Origin: Megaustenia siamemsis
Lineage: Eukaryota > Mollusca > Gastropoda > Stylommatophora > Ariophantidae
Length of the DNA: 64,000 bases
Reading direction: 5' to 3'
NCBI GenBank assembly: GCA_032433765.1
Contig: JAVIAB010000051.1
Span: 152,321,276 to 152,385,275, forward strand
The position numbers and the translations under genes were made by a program. Position 1 is the first letter of the stretch. Every line of letters begins with the position of its first letter. Shown here one piece after another: positions 11,065 to 24,600 of this stretch. The notes beneath the pieces were generated by a model, which saw nothing but the letters and a program-made list of their open reading frames with translations, was not told the origin of the DNA and made no database searches.

Positions 11065-12560
11065 ATGTACCTCTCCCATGCATCTACCTGTCCCATGCCT
11101 CTACCTCTGCCATGCCTCTACATCTCCCATACCTCTACTCCCAAGCCTCTACCTCTACCATACCTCTACCTCTCCCAAGCCTCTACTCTTCCCATGCCTC
11201 TACCTCTCCCAAGCCTTTACCTCTCCCAAGCCTCTACCTCTCCCAAGCCTCTACTCTTCCCATACCTCTCCCAAGCCTCTACCTCTCCCAAGCCTCTACC
11301 TCTCCCAAGTCTCTACCTCTCCCAAGCCTCTACCCCTTCCATACCTCTACTCCCAAGCCTCTACCTCTACCATACCTCTACCTCTCCCAAGCGTCTACTC
11401 TTCCCATACCTCTACCTCTCCCAAGCCTCTACCCATTCCATACCTCTACTCCCAAGCCTCTACCTCTACCATACCTCTACCTCTCCCAAGCCTCAACCCT
11501 TCCTATACCTCTACCTCTCCCAAGCCTCTGCCCCTCCCATACCTCTACCTCTCCCATGTCTCTACCCCTCCCTCCCATACCTCTACCCCTCCCATACCTC
11601 TACCTCTCCCATGTCTCTACCCCTCCCTCCCATACCTCTACCCCTCCCATACCTCTACCTCTCCCATACCTCTACCCCTCCCATACCTCTACCTCTCCCA
11701 TACCTCTACCCCTCCCTCCCATACCTCTACCTCTCCCAAGCCTCTACCCCTCCCATGCCTTTACCTCTGCCATGGCTTTACCTCTCCCATGCCTCTACTT
11801 CTTCCAAGCCTTTACCTCTCCCATGCCTCTACTTATCCCATACCTCTACCTCTCCCAAGCCTCTACCTCTCCCAAGCCTCTACCTCTCCCAAGCCTCTAC
11901 CTCTCCCAAGCCTCTACCTCTCCCAAGCCTCTACCTCTCCCAAGTCTCTACCTCTCCCAAGCTTCTACCTCTCCTAAGTCTCTACCTCTCCCACGCCGCT
12001 ACCTCTCCCAAGCCTCTACCTCTCCCGAGCCTCTACCCCTCCCATACCTCTACTCCCAAGCCTCTACCTCTACCATACCTCTACCATACCTCTACCTCTC
12101 CCAAGCCTCTACTCTTCCCATACCTCTCCCAAGCCTCTACCTCTCCCAAGCCTCTACCTCTCCCAAGCTTCTACCTCTCCCAAGTCTCTACCTCTCCCAA
12201 GCCTCTACCCCTCCCATACCTCTACCTCTCGCAAGCCTCAACCCTTCCCATACCTCTACCTCTCCCAAGCCTCTACCCCTCCCATACCTCTACCTCTCCC
12301 AAGCCTCAACCCTTCCCATACCTCTACCTCTCCCAAGCCTCTACCCCTCCCATACCTCTACCTCTCCCAAGCCTCTACCCCTCCCATACCTCTACCTCTC
12401 CCAAGCCTCAACCCTTCCCATACCTCTACATCTCGCAAGCCTCTACCTCTCTCATACCTCTACCCCTCCCATACCTCTACCCCTCCCATAACTTTACCCC
12501 TCTCATACCTCTACCTCTCCCAAGCCTCTACCTCTTCTAAGCCTCTACCTCTATCATGTC
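11065..12560. repeat. 17-bp minisatellite (CCTCTACCTCTCCCAAG), about 85-90 copies
   Basis: The 17-base word CCTCTACCTCTCCCAAG and close variants (CCCATAC, CCCATGC, CCCCTCC, ACTCTT) fill this stretch. The + strand is almost free of G except one or two per unit. Because 17 is not a multiple of 3, three units make 51 bases. Every + frame therefore encodes the same 17-residue pattern (SLYLSQASTSPKPLPLP), giving open frames of 400-504 codons in all three + frames. This frame-independence argues against any one of them being a gene. Confidence 0.96.
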
Positions 12561-12640
12561 TTCCACACCGTTTATATCATCACAATTCTCTCAACCTTTC
12601 AAGGCTTACATCCATTTTTCCTTATTCGTCAACTATCCAC

Positions 12641-12644
12641 ACCA

Positions 12645-12691
<47 letters not shown>

Positions 12692-12692
12692 A
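12641..12692. repeat. (CT)n microsatellite
   Basis: Mostly uninterrupted TC dinucleotides, broken by TTTC. It follows the pyrimidine-rich array on the same strand, so the pyrimidine bias extends from about 10900 to 12900. Confidence 0.95.
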
Positions 12693-12699
12693 TACGTCA

Positions 12700-13165
12700 C
12701 TATCACTCATTTTCCCTATTACCATTTCTGTTACCGTTTTCATAACTTGTCAATCTCTCTAAAGACTTTTATCCTTTTATCCTTCTCACTCGCTCACTTG
12801 TACATTTTACAATATTTTACTTCACGAAATCTCCTCCCGTTCTCATTTTTTCAACCAAACGCACTTTCCAATCCCCGCACATATCCGCACCTCTCTCATC
12901 GTTATTTTATCTCTCTCGCTGTTGCCTATAGCGCTAGCAGTGTTCTGCTCTTATCATTTGTGCAGACAAGTGTCACGTGATACTTCTGCTAACAGTTAAG
13001 CATGTGCAGGTATGCTCATGTGTGTCTGCACCTGCCTGTTGTATTGCCACGTAATATGTTTGTGTGTACATACATTAATTCAGACTCATATTAGCTGTTT
13101 CCGCCTTGTCAGCCGCCCATGTCACTTCATGTCCAGTGGGTGCCTGGACAAGCCCCGGACCACAG
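12700..13165. other. no recognisable feature
   Basis: Unique sequence with small frames only. It ends in the 11-base copy CCGGACCACAG (13155-13165) that flanks the next SINE. Confidence 0.45.
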
Positions 13166-13401
13166 TAAGTAAAGTGTCCCGTCACGCCGAATGGCGTATA
13201 GGGAAGGTGTTAGTGACCATCGGCACATGATTTTTGGAGAGTAGTGTGGTCGGTATTACGCCCGTGCCGCTTTACTTTCCCTGAAAAAAATCGGTACCCA
13301 TTTACGGCTGGGTGAACGCGGAATCCGTCGGTCAGGATAGAACCCGACCTTTAGTCCTTTGTAGCGCAGTTCACTAACGACTGAGCTATCACGGGTCCCT
13401 T
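13166..13401 (-). mobile_element. tRNA-derived SINE, copy 2, with target-site duplication
   Basis: Same block order as copy 1, read on the - strand from about 13399: GGGACCCGTGATAGCTCAGT head, GGTTCTATCC B-box-like word, GGGTACCG, GGGCGTAATACCGACC, and a final GTCAC...CGCCATTCGGCGTGAC. It is flanked by CCGGACCACAG (13155-13165) and CCAGACCACAG (13402-13412), an 11-base target-site duplication with one mismatch, which fixes the insertion limits. The 3' end on the sense strand is CACTTTACTTA, with no A tail. Confidence 0.9.
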
Positions 13402-13721
13402 CCAGACCACAGGGAATTGACCTATTTTCCTTTTTTTGTTGAGAGTCTAGCATGTTATCGCTATGTAGTTAGATTTATGTGTATATCCTTATATATTTTT
13501 GTGTTGTTGTTTGTTGTTCCAGCTGAAGGTATTCTTGGCCGCAACATCGTTCTACTTTTGTTTTATTTCTCACCTACGTAAAGGTGTTACCATAAAAAAT
13601 TTCCTTTTTAAAAATTCCATTAGCTGTTTTGTAGTTTATCAAATAATTCACATACTGCAACGTACTATCACATACAGACATATAGTGTCACTGACGAATG
13701 TTGGTACTAACCCACATAAAT
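13402..13721. other. no recognisable feature
   Basis: Unique AT-rich sequence with no motif recognised. Confidence 0.4.
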
Positions 13722-13892
13722 ATGGACCGAGGCAGACAAGAGAATCGCTACGCAGAACAATTCATAGGGAAGGCTTAACTTTGGGACTAAGAAAGAACAA
13801 AACACTAAGAGAACTAGCAGCAAATCGTCAGTTGCGGAGAACTATGAATTCCCTCTTCTGTGCCGTCTTTGGCCTGAGAGGAAAATGAATGA
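13722..13892 (+). pseudogene. LINE fragment, family C (extreme 3' coding end)
   Basis: Translation gives ESLRRTIHREGLTLGLRK, then LRELAANRQLRRTMNSLFCA and a stop after GLRGK. This matches the terminal C-domain seen at 9240-9400 and typical LINE ends with a conserved W/R...V.LC pattern. Only about 55 codons remain. It is embedded in a longer chance frame starting at 13499. Confidence 0.7.
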
Positions 13893-14043
13893 ATTAATGT
13901 AATGCTATATTAAAGATTCATATTTCAGTTATGTTCTGTATGGGTGAAAGTATAATATCATTATACATATCAGATAAATCTCTTGTTACATCACAACACC
14001 AACAAGCTATTTGACATGATAAAATATTCCAACATGATATACG

Positions 14044-14460
14044 GTTCACATGACTTTATTATCAGATTTGTCATCATCATCAAGTACCATATCTCTCCAC
14101 AAATTTCTATCACAACAGTTATTTATCATTTCTGTTGTTGACTTTCTGCCAAGCCATTCTCTTAAGCTGTCTGGTATCTTTTCTCTTTGCTTCCCTCTAT
14201 CTCTTCGTCCCTCAATTTTCCCAGTTATTACAATACATTCCAGCTGTTTTCTTCTCAATACATGACCAAAAAATGATGATTGTTTCTTCCTAATATTGGA
14301 AATTAGTTCTCCTCTTGCATTAGTCTCTTTCAGAACGTTTTCATTACTCTTCTTAGCTGTCCATGGTATTCTCAACATTCTTCTGTAAAACCATATTTCT
14401 ACAGCCTCCAGTGATTTTCTTGTCTGATTTGTACTGATAACATTTAGGCTTTCTCAAGTT
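14044..14460 (-). pseudogene. LINE fragment, family A (3' end)
   Basis: The - strand frame at 14046-14378 reads WTAKKSNENVLKETNARGEL, then KKQSSFFGHVLRRKQLE, TGKIEGRRDRGKQREKIPDS and DRNLWRDMV. These match the 1803-2781 copy block for block. It ends on the sense strand in GATGATGATGA (about 14080-14066), the family A tail. Upstream sequence to about 14460 retains weaker similarity. 5'-truncated. Confidence 0.85.
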
Positions 14461-14507
14461 TTGATCAAATACCTTGCTCGTCTTAGAATCATAAATACGG
14501 GTCACTG

Positions 14508-14566
14508 GACATGAAGAGTCACTGGACGTGAAGAGTCACTGGACATGAAGAGTCACTGGACATGAA
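14508..14566. repeat. 17-bp tandem repeat, 4 copies
   Basis: AGTCACTGGACATGAAG recurs four times, with one unit reading GACGTGAAG. Too short to have any coding meaning. Confidence 0.95.
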
Positions 14567-15699
14567 GAGATGTGTCTATTACTTTAGATTGTGGACAAGA
14601 TAAACACTGGAATATTTATGGACAAGTTCCTACTGAGTTAGTTAAGATGCATATTAGCACAAGAGACGCTAATTGTGTATAAGTTGATGTACCATCGGCA
14701 GACAACGTAAGAGAAGAAGTTGACACATCTTATATAGTTTCTAGTGGGTAGATAATATCGAGAATGGACAGGAATATCTTTTATTGTATTGCAGAGAGCT
14801 GCTATAAATCGCAATGACTGGAAGCAAATTGTGAAAATGTCATCTATGGTGTCCCAGCGATCGACAAGGTTACGGGATAATTGATTGATTGATTGACTGA
14901 CTGATTGATTGATTGACAGATTGGTTGATTGACAGATTGATTGATAGCTTAATGAGATACTAGTAAATGCAAACAATTTTTCTAAGAGATTTAATACAAA
15001 ATAGGCTAAAGGAATTAAACAAAACACACTTGAAGAAGTGATTGGTAGTTCCAGCAGTCAGGATATAAACTAATGAAACATTTCAGTTGTTGATTGTTTA
15101 CAATTTAAGGTAATTAGATAGGTCTTTTGCAATCCTAGATACGCCATTTTAACACGTCATAGAAGATGTCTGCCAAGTCAGTTGCTTCATTGTGTTGCAG
15201 GAGAGCAATGTTAGAGAACTGGTTCGACCCGGATCGACGGCCTCCAGCTGAACACAGATTTAAATGGATACCGGATATTTTTTGGGAAAGAAATACAGCA
15301 ATGGCGCAATTCTGACCATATATCCACAAATGTGTCAAAGTTAAGAAATTAATATGGCAGTAGCTCCATGTACCATACATGACCACGACGAGAGGGAGTT
15401 CTTCATACTCTTCAACAAAATACGTCAACACATGGTGGAAGATGTCTGTTTATGGAACGATATTCAGATTTACAGCATCGGCCTGAATGTGAAAACATGA
15501 CAAGACTGCTATGCTGATATTTTTTAAAGGACAAGTTGTGGGAGTAAATTTACTGGCAGATATGATCAATTGAGTCAGAGGTGATGAGCTATGTTGAATG
15601 GAGCAAGCTCAGCGTTAGTTCAGGCTTTCAATTATATCCTTGTTCTTTCCCCTATAAGCGTTGCCTTGTGCTGTGTTTTACAATTTTTGGTTCCGGTAA
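14567..15699. other. unique sequence; includes a (ATTG)n tract at 14880-14945
   Basis: No recognisable gene. 14880-14945 is a tetranucleotide tract, TTGATTGATTGACTGACTGA, with variants. Small - strand frames (14638-15027, 15135-15431) lack any domain I know. Confidence 0.5.
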
Positions 15700-18600
15700 T
15701 TCTCCTACAGCACCCATGTCTTCTAGACTTCTTTCCTGTCCTCTAGTTGACTTCATTCTCCTACAGCACTCATGTCATCTAGACTGCTTTCCTGTCGTCT
15801 AGTTGACTTCATTCTCATACAGCACCCATGTCTTCTAGACTGCTTTCCTGTCCTCTAGTTGACTTCATTCTCCTACATCACCCACGTCTTCTAGACTGCT
15901 TTCCTGTCCTCTAGTTGACTTCATTCTCCTACAGCACTCATGTCTTCTAGACTGCTTTCCTGTCGTCTAGTTGACTTCATTCTCCTACAGCACCCATGTC
16001 TTCTAGACTTCTTTCCTGTCCTCTAGTTGACTTCATTCTCCTACAGCACCCACGTCTTCTAGACTTCTTTCCTGTCCTCTAGTTGACTTCATTCTCCTAC
16101 AGCACTCATGTCATCTAGACTGCTTTCCTGTCGTCTAGTTGACTTCATTCTCATACAGCACCCATGTCTTCTAGACTGCTTTCCTGTCCTCTAGTTGACT
16201 TCATTCTCCTACATCACCCACGTCTTCTAGACTGCTTTCCTGTCCTCTAGTTGACTTCATTCTCCTACAGCACTCATGTCTTCTAGACTGCTTTCCTGTC
16301 CTCTAGTTGACTTCATTCTCCTACAGCACTCATGTCTTCTAGACTGCTTTCCTGTCCTCTAGTTGACTTCATTCTCCTACAGCACCCATGTCTTCTAGAC
16401 CGCTTTCCTGTCCTCTAGTTGACTTCATTCTCCTACAGCACCCATGTCTTCTAGACTGCTTTCCTGTCCTCTAGTTGACTTCATTCTCCTACAGCACTCA
16501 TGTCTTCTAGACTGCTTTCTTGTCCTTTAGTTGACTTCATTCTCCTACAGCACCCATGTCTTCTAGACTGCTTTCTTGTCCTTTAGTTGACTTCATTCTC
16601 CTACAGGACCCACGTCTTCTAGACTGCTTTCCTGTCCTTTAGTTGACTTCATTCTCCTACAGCACTCATGTCTTCTAGACTGATTTCCTGTCCTCTAGTT
16701 GACTTCATTCTCCTACAGCACTCATGTCTTCTAGACTGCTTTCTTGTCCTTTAGTTGACTTCATTCTCCTACAGCACCCATGTCTTCTAGACTGCTTTCC
16801 TGTCCTCTAGTTGACTTCATTCTCCTACAGCACTCATGTCTTCTAGACTGCTTTCTTGTCCTTTAGTTGACTTCATTCTCCTACAGCACCCATGTCCTCT
16901 AGACTGCTTTCCTGTCCTCTAGTTGACTTCATTCTCCTACAGCACTCATGTCTTCTAGACTGCTTTCCTGTCCTCTAGTTGACTTCATTCTCCTACAGCA
17001 CTCATGTCTTCTAGACTGCTTTCCTGTCCTTTAGTTGACTTCATTCTCCTACAGCACTCATGTCTTCTAGACTGCTTTCCTGTCCTCTAGTTGACTTCAT
17101 TCTCCTACAGCACCCATGTCTTCTAGACTTCTTTCCTGTCCTCTAGTTGACTTCATTCTCCTACAGCACTCATGTCTTCTAGACTGCTTTCCTGTCCTCT
17201 AGTTGACTTCATTCTCCTACAGCACTCATGTCTTCTAGACTGCTTTCCTGTCCTCTAGTTGACTTCATTCTCCTACAGCACTCATGTCTTCTAGACTGCT
17301 TTCTTGTCCTCTAGTTGACTTCATTCTCCTACAGCACCCATGTCTTCTAGACTGCTTTCTTGTCCTTTAGTTGACTTCATTCTCCTACAGCACTCATGTC
17401 TTCTAGACTGCTTTCCTGTCCTCTAGTTGACTTCATTCTCCTACAGCACTCATGTCTTCTAGACTGCTTTCTTGTCCTTTAGTTGACTTCATTCTCCTAC
17501 AGCACCCATGTCTTCTAGGCTGCTTTCCTGTCCTCTAGTTGACTTCATTCTCCTACAGCACTCATGTCTTCTAGACTGCTTTCTTGTCCTCTAGTTGACT
17601 TCATTCTCCTACAGCACCCATGTCTTCTAGACTTCTTTCCTGTCCTCTAGTTGACTTCATTCTCCTACAGCACTCATGTCTTCTAGACTGCTTTCCTGTC
17701 CTCTAGTTGACTTCATTCTCCTACAGCACTCATGTCTTCTAGACTGCTTTCCTGTCCTCTAGTTGACTTCATTCTCCTACAGCACTCATGTCTTCTAGAC
17801 TGCTTTCTTGTCCTCTAGTTGACTTCATTCTCCTACAGCACCCATGTCTTCTAGACTGCTTTCTTGTCCTTTAGTTGACTTCATTCTCCTACAGCACTCA
17901 TGTCTTCTAGACTGCTTTCCTGTCCTCTAGTTGACTTCATTCTCCTACAGCACTCATGTCTTCTAGACTGCTTTCTTGTCCTTTAGTTGACTTCATTCTC
18001 CTACAGCACCCATGTCTTCTAGGCTGCTTTCCTGTCCTCTAGTTGACTTCATTCTCCTACAGCACTCATGTCTTCTAGACTGCTTTCTTGTCCTTTAGTT
18101 GACTTCATTCTCCTACAGCACCCATGTCTTCTAGACTGATTTCCTGTCCTCTAGTTGACTTCATTCTCCTACAGCACTCATGCCTTCTAGACTGCTTTCC
18201 TGTCCTCTAGTTGACTTCATTCTCCTACAGCACTCATGCCTTCTAGACTGCTTTCCTGTCCTCTAGTTGACTTCATTCTCCTACAGCACTCATGTCTTCT
18301 AGACTGATTTCCTGTCGTCTAGTTGACTTCATTCTCCTACAGCACTCATGTCTTCTAGACTGCTTTCCTGTCCTCTAGTTGACTTCATTCTCCTACAGCA
18401 CTCATGTCTTCTAGACTGCTTTCTTGTCCTTTAGTTGACTTCATTCTCCTACAGCACCCATGTCTTCTAGGCTGCTTTCCTGTCCTCTAGTTGACTTCAT
18501 TCTCCTACAGCACTCATGTCTTCTAGACTGCTTTCTTGTCCTTTAGTTGACTTCATTCTCCTACAGCACCCATGTCTTCTAGACTGATTTCCTGTCCTCT

Positions 18601-21600
18601 AGTTGACTTCATTCTCCTACAGCACTCATGCCTTCTAGACTGCTTTCCTGTCCTCTAGTTGACTTCATTCTCCTACAGCACTCATGCCTTCTAGACTGCT
18701 TTCCTGTCCTCTAGTTGACTTCATTCTCCTACAGCACTCATGTCTTCTAGACTGATTTCCTGTCCTCTAGTTGACTTCATTCTCCTACAGCACTCATGTC
18801 TTCTAGACTGCTTTCCTGTCCTCTAGTTGACTTCATTCTCCTACAGCACTCATGTCTTCTAGACTGCTTTCTTGTCCTTTAGTTGACTTCATTCTCCTAC
18901 AGCACCCATGTCTTCTAGACTGCTTTCCTGTCCTCTAGTTGACTTCATTCTCCTACAGCACTCATGCCTTCTAGACTGCTTTCCTGTCCTCTAGTTGACT
19001 TCATTCTCCTACAGCACTCATGCCTTCTAGACTGCTTTCCTGTCCTCTAGTTAACTTCATTCTCCTACAGCACTCATGTCTTCTAGACTGATTTCCTGTC
19101 CTCTAGTTGACTTCATTCTCCTACAGCACCCATGTCTTCTAGACTTCATTCCTGTCCTCTAGTTGACTTCATTCTCCTACAGCACTCATGTCTTCTAGAC
19201 TGCTTTCCTGTCCTCTAGTTGACTTCATTCTCCTACAGCACTCATGTCTTCTAGACTGCTTTCCTGTCCTCTAGTTGACTTCATTCTCCTACAGCACCCA
19301 TGTCTTCTAGACTGCTTTCCTGTCCTCTAGTTGACTTCATTCTCCTACAGCACTCATGTCTTCTAGACTGCTTTCTTGTCCTTTAGTTGACTTCATTCTC
19401 CTACAGCACCCATGTCTTCTAGACTGCTTTCTTGTCCTTTAGTTGACTTCATTCTCCTTCAGCACCCATGTCTTCTAGACTGCTTTCCTGTCCTTTAGTT
19501 GACTTCATTCTCCTACAGCACTCATGTCTTCTAGACTGATTTCCTGTCCTCTAGTTGACTTCATTCTCCTACAGCACTCATGTCTTCTAGACTGCTTTCT
19601 TGTCCTTTAGTTGACTTCATTCTCCTACAGCACCCATGTCTTCTAGACTGCTTTCCTGTCCTCTAGTTGACTTCATTCTCCTACAGCACTCATGTCTTCT
19701 AGACTGCTTTCCTGTCCTTTAGTTGACTTCATTCTCCTACAGCACTCATGTCTTCTAGACTGCTTTCCTGTCCTTTAGTTGACTTCATTCTCCTACAGCA
19801 CCCATGTCTTCTAGACTTCTTTCCTGTCCTCTAGTTGACTTCATTCTCCTACAGCACCCATGTCTTCTAGACTTCTTTCCTGTCCTCTAGTTGACTTCAT
19901 TCTCCTACAGCACTCATGTCTTCTAGACTGCTTTCCTGTCCTCTAGTTGACTTCATTCTCCTACAGCACTCATGTCTTCTAGACTGCTTTCTTGTCCTCT
20001 AGTTGACTTCATTCTCCTACAGCACCCATGTCTTCTAGACTGCTTTCTTGTCCTTTAGTTGACTTCATTCTCCTACAGCACTCATGTCTTCTAGACTGCT
20101 TTCCTGTCCTCTAGTTGACTTCATTCTCCTACAGCACTCATGTCTTCTAGACTGCTTTCTTGTCCTTTAGTTGACTTCATTCTCCTACAGCACCCATGTC
20201 TTCTAGGCTGCTTTCCTGTCCTCTAGTTGACTTCATTCTCCTACAGCACTCATGTCTTCTAGACTGCTTTCTTGTCCTCTAGTTGACTTCATTCTCCTAC
20301 AGCACCCATGTCTTCTAGACTTCTTTCCTGTCCTCTAGTTGACTTCATTCTCCTACAGCACTCATGTCTTCTAGACTGCTTTCCTGTCCTCTAGTTGACT
20401 TCATTCTCCTACAGCACTCATGTCTTCTAGACTGCTTTCCTGTCCTCTAGTTGACTTCATTCTCCTACAGCACTCATGTCTTCTAGACTGCTTTCTTGTC
20501 CTCTAGTTGACTTCATTCTCCTACAGCACCCATGTCTTCTAGACTGCTTTCTTGTCCTTTAGTTGACTTCATTCTCCTACAGCACTCATGTCTTCTAGAC
20601 TGCTTTCCTGTCCTCTAGTTGACTTCATTCTCCTACAGCACTCATGTCTTCTAGACTGCTTTCTTGTCCTTTAGTTGACTTCATTCTCCTACAGCACCCA
20701 TGTCTTCTAGGCTGCTTTCCTGTCCTCTAGTTGACTTCATTCTCCTACAGCACTCATGTCTTCTAGACTGCTTTCTTGTTTTTTAGTTGACTTCATTCTC
20801 CTACAGCACCCATGTCTTCTAGACTGATTTCCTGTCCTCTAGTTGACTTCATTCTCCTACAGCACTCATGCCTTCTAGACTGCTTTCCTGTCCTCTAGTT
20901 GACTTCATTCTCCTACAGCACTCATGCCTTCTAGACTGCTTTCCTGTCCTCTAGTTGACTTCATTCTCCTACAGCACTCATGTCTTCTAGACTGATTTCC
21001 TGTCCTCTAGTTGACTTCATTCTCCTACAGCACTCATGTCTTCTAGACTGCTTTCCTGTCCTCTAGTTGACTTCATTCTCCTACAGCACTCATGTCTTCT
21101 AGACTGCTTTCCTGTCCTTTACTTGACTTCATTCTCCTACAGCACCCATGTCTTCTAGGCTGCTTTCCTGTCCTCTAGTTGACTTCATTCTCCTACAGCA
21201 CTCATGTCTTCTAGACTGCTTTCCTGTCCTCTAGTTGACTTCATTCTCCTACAGCACTCATGTCTTCTAGACTGCTTTCCTGTCCTTTAGTTGACTTCAT
21301 TCTCCTACAGCACTCATGTCTTCTAGACTGCTTTCCTGTCCTCTAGTTGACTTCATTCTCCTACAGCACCCATGTCTTCTAGACTTCTTTCCTGTCCTCT
21401 AGTTGACTTTATTCTCCTACAGCACTCATGTCTTCTAGACTGCTTTCCTGTCCTCTAGTTGACTTCATTCTCCTACAGCACTCATGTCTTCTAGACTGCT
21501 TTCCTGTCCTCTAGTTGACTTCATTCTCCTACAGCACTCATGTCTTCTAGACTGCTTTCTTGTCCTCTAGTTGACTTCATTCTCCTACAGCACCCATGTC

Positions 21601-24600
21601 TTCTAGACTGCTTTCTTGTCCTTTAGTTGACTTCATTCTCCTACAGCACTCATGTCTTCTAGACTGCTTTCCTGTCCTCTAGTTGACTTCATTCTCCTAC
21701 AGCACTCATGTCTTCTAGACTGCTTTCTTGTCCTTTAGTTGACTTCATTCTCCTACAGCACCCATGTCTTCTAGGCTGCTTTCCTGTCCTCTAGTTGACT
21801 TCATTCTCCTACAGCACTCATGTCTTCTAGACTGCTTTCTTGTCCTCTAGTTGACTTCATTCTCCTACAGCACCCATGTCTTCTAGACTTCTTTCCTGTC
21901 CTCTAGTTGACTTCATTCTCCTACAGCACTCATGTCTTCTAGACTGCTTTCCTGTCCTCTAGTTGACTTCATTCTCCTACAGCACTCATGTCTTCTAGAC
22001 TGCTTTCCTGTCCTCTAGTTGACTTCATTCTCCTACAGCACTCATGTCTTCTAGACTGCTTTCTTGTCCTCTAGTTGACTTCATTCTCCTACAGCACCCA
22101 TGTCTTCTAGACTGCTTTCTTGTCCTTTAGTTGACTTCATTCTCCTACAGCACTCATGTCTTCTAGACTGCTTTCCTGTCCTCTAGTTGACTTCATTCTC
22201 CTACAGCACTCATGTCTTCTAGACTGCTTTCTTGTCCTTTAGTTGACTTCATTCTCCTACAGCACCCATGTCTTCTAGGCTGCTTTCCTGTCCTCTAGTT
22301 GACTTCATTCTCCTACAGCACTCATGTCTTCTAGACTGCTTTCTTGTCCTTTAGTTGACTTCATTCTCCTACAGCACCCATGTCTTCTAGACTGATTTCC
22401 TGTCCTCTAGTTGACTTCATTCTCCTACAGCACTCATGCCTTCTAGACTGCTTTAATGTCCTCTAGTTGACTTCATTCTCCTACAGCACTCATGCCTTCT
22501 AGACTGCTTTCCTGTCCTCTAGTTGACTTCATTCTCCTACAGCACTCATGTCTTCTAGACTGATTTCCTGTCCTCTAGTTGACTTCATTCTCCTACAGCA
22601 CTCATGTCTTCTAGACTGCTTTCCTGTCCTCTAGTTGACTTCATTCTCCTACAGCACTCATGTCTTCTAGACTGCTTTCTTGTCCTTTAGTTGACTTCAT
22701 TCTCCTACAGCACCCATGTCTTCTAGGCTGCTTTCCTGTCCTCTAGTTGACTTCATTCTCCTACAGCACTCATGTCTTCTAGACTGCTTTCTTGTCCTTT
22801 AGTTGACTTCATTCTCCTACAGCACCCATGTCTTCTAGACTGATTTCCTGTCCTCTAGTTGACTTCATTCTCCTACAGCACTCATGCCTTCTAGACTGCT
22901 TTCCTGTCCTCTAGTTGACTTCATTCTCCTACAGCACTCATGCCTTCTAGACTGCTTTCCTGTCCTCTAGTTGACTTCATTCTCCTACAGCACTCATGTC
23001 TTCTAGACTGATTTCCTGTCCTCTAGTTGACTTCATTCTCCTACAGCACTCATGTCTTCTAGACTGCTTTCCTGTCCTCTAGTTGACTTCATTCTCCTAC
23101 AGCACTCATGTCTTCTAGACTGCTTTCTTGTCCTTTAGTTGACTTCATTCTCCTACAGCACCCATGTCTTCTAGACTGCTTTCCTGTCCTCTAGTTGACT
23201 TCATTCTCCTACAGCACTCATGCCTTCTAGACTGCTTTCCTGTCCTCTAGTTGACTTCATTCTCCTACAGCACTCATGCCTTCTAGACTGCTTTCCTGTC
23301 CTCTAGTTAACTTCATTCTCCTACAGCACTCATGTCTTCTAGACTGATTTCCTGTCCTCTAGTTGACTTCATTCTCCTACAGCACCCATGTCTTCTAGAC
23401 TTCATTCCTGTCCTCTAGTTGACTTCATTCTCCTACAGCACTCATGTCTTCTAGACTGCTTTCCTGTCCTCTAGTTGACTTCATTCTCCTACAGCACTCA
23501 TGTCTTCTAGACTGCTTTCCTGTCCTCTAGTTGACTTCATTCTCCTACAGCACCCATGTCTTCTAGACTGCTTTCCTGTCCTCTAGTTGACTTCATTCTC
23601 CTACAGCACTCATGTCTTCTAGACTGCTTTCTTGTCCTTTAGTTGACTTCATTCTCCTACAGCACCCATGTCTTCTAGACTGCTTTCCTGTCCTCTAGTT
23701 GACTTCATTCTCCTTCAGCACCCATGTCTTCTAGACTGCTTTCCTGTCCTTTAGTTGACTTCATTCTCCTACAGCACTCATGTCTTCTAGACTGATTTCC
23801 TGTCCTCTAGTTGACTTCATTCTCCTACAGCACTCATGTCTTCTAGACTGCTTTCTTGTCCTTTAGTTGACTTCATTCTCCTACAGCACCCATGTCTTCT
23901 AGACTGCTTTCCTGTCCTCTAGTTGACTTCATTCTCCTACAGCACTCATGTCTTCTAGACTGCTTTCCTGTCCTTTAGTTGACTTCATTCTCCTACAGCA
24001 CTCATGTCTTCTAGACTGCTTTCCTGTCCTCTAGTTGACTTCATTCTCCTACAGCACCATGTCTTCTAGACTTCTTTCCTGTCCTCTAGTTGACTTCATT
24101 CTCCTACAGCACCCATGTCTTCTAGACTTCTTTCCTGTCCTCTAGTTGACTTCATTCTCCTACAGCACTCATGTCTTCTAGACTGCTTTCCTGTCCTCTA
24201 GTTGACTTCATTCTCCTACAGCACTCATGTCTTCTAGACTGCTTTCCTGTCCTCTAGTTGACTTCATTCTCCTACAGCACTCATGTCTTCTAGACTGCTT
24301 TCTTGTCCTCTAGTTGACTTCATTCTCCTACAGCACCCATGTCTTCTAGACTGCTTTCTTGTCCTTTAGTTGACTTCATTCTCCTACAGCACTCATGTCT
24401 TCTAGACTGCTTTCCTGTCCTCTAGTTGACTTCATTCTCCTACAGCACTCATGTCTTCTAGACTGCTTTCTTGTCCTTTAGTTGACTTCATTCTCCTACA
24501 GCACCCATGTCTTCTAGGCTGCTTTCCTGTCCTCTAGTTGACTTCATTCTCCTACAGCACTCATGTCTTCTAGACTGCTTTCTTGTCCTTTAGTTGACTT

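Noticed and set aside
10775..12540. Three overlapping Pro/Ser/Leu-rich frames of 400-504 codons
   Set aside because: All come from the 17-base unit, which gives the same peptide in each frame. No unique N- or C-terminal domain.
1190..14566. A common origin for arrays whose periods are multiples of 17 (51, 34, 34, 17, 17)
   Set aside because: Unit sequences are unrelated, so the shared factor is most likely chance.
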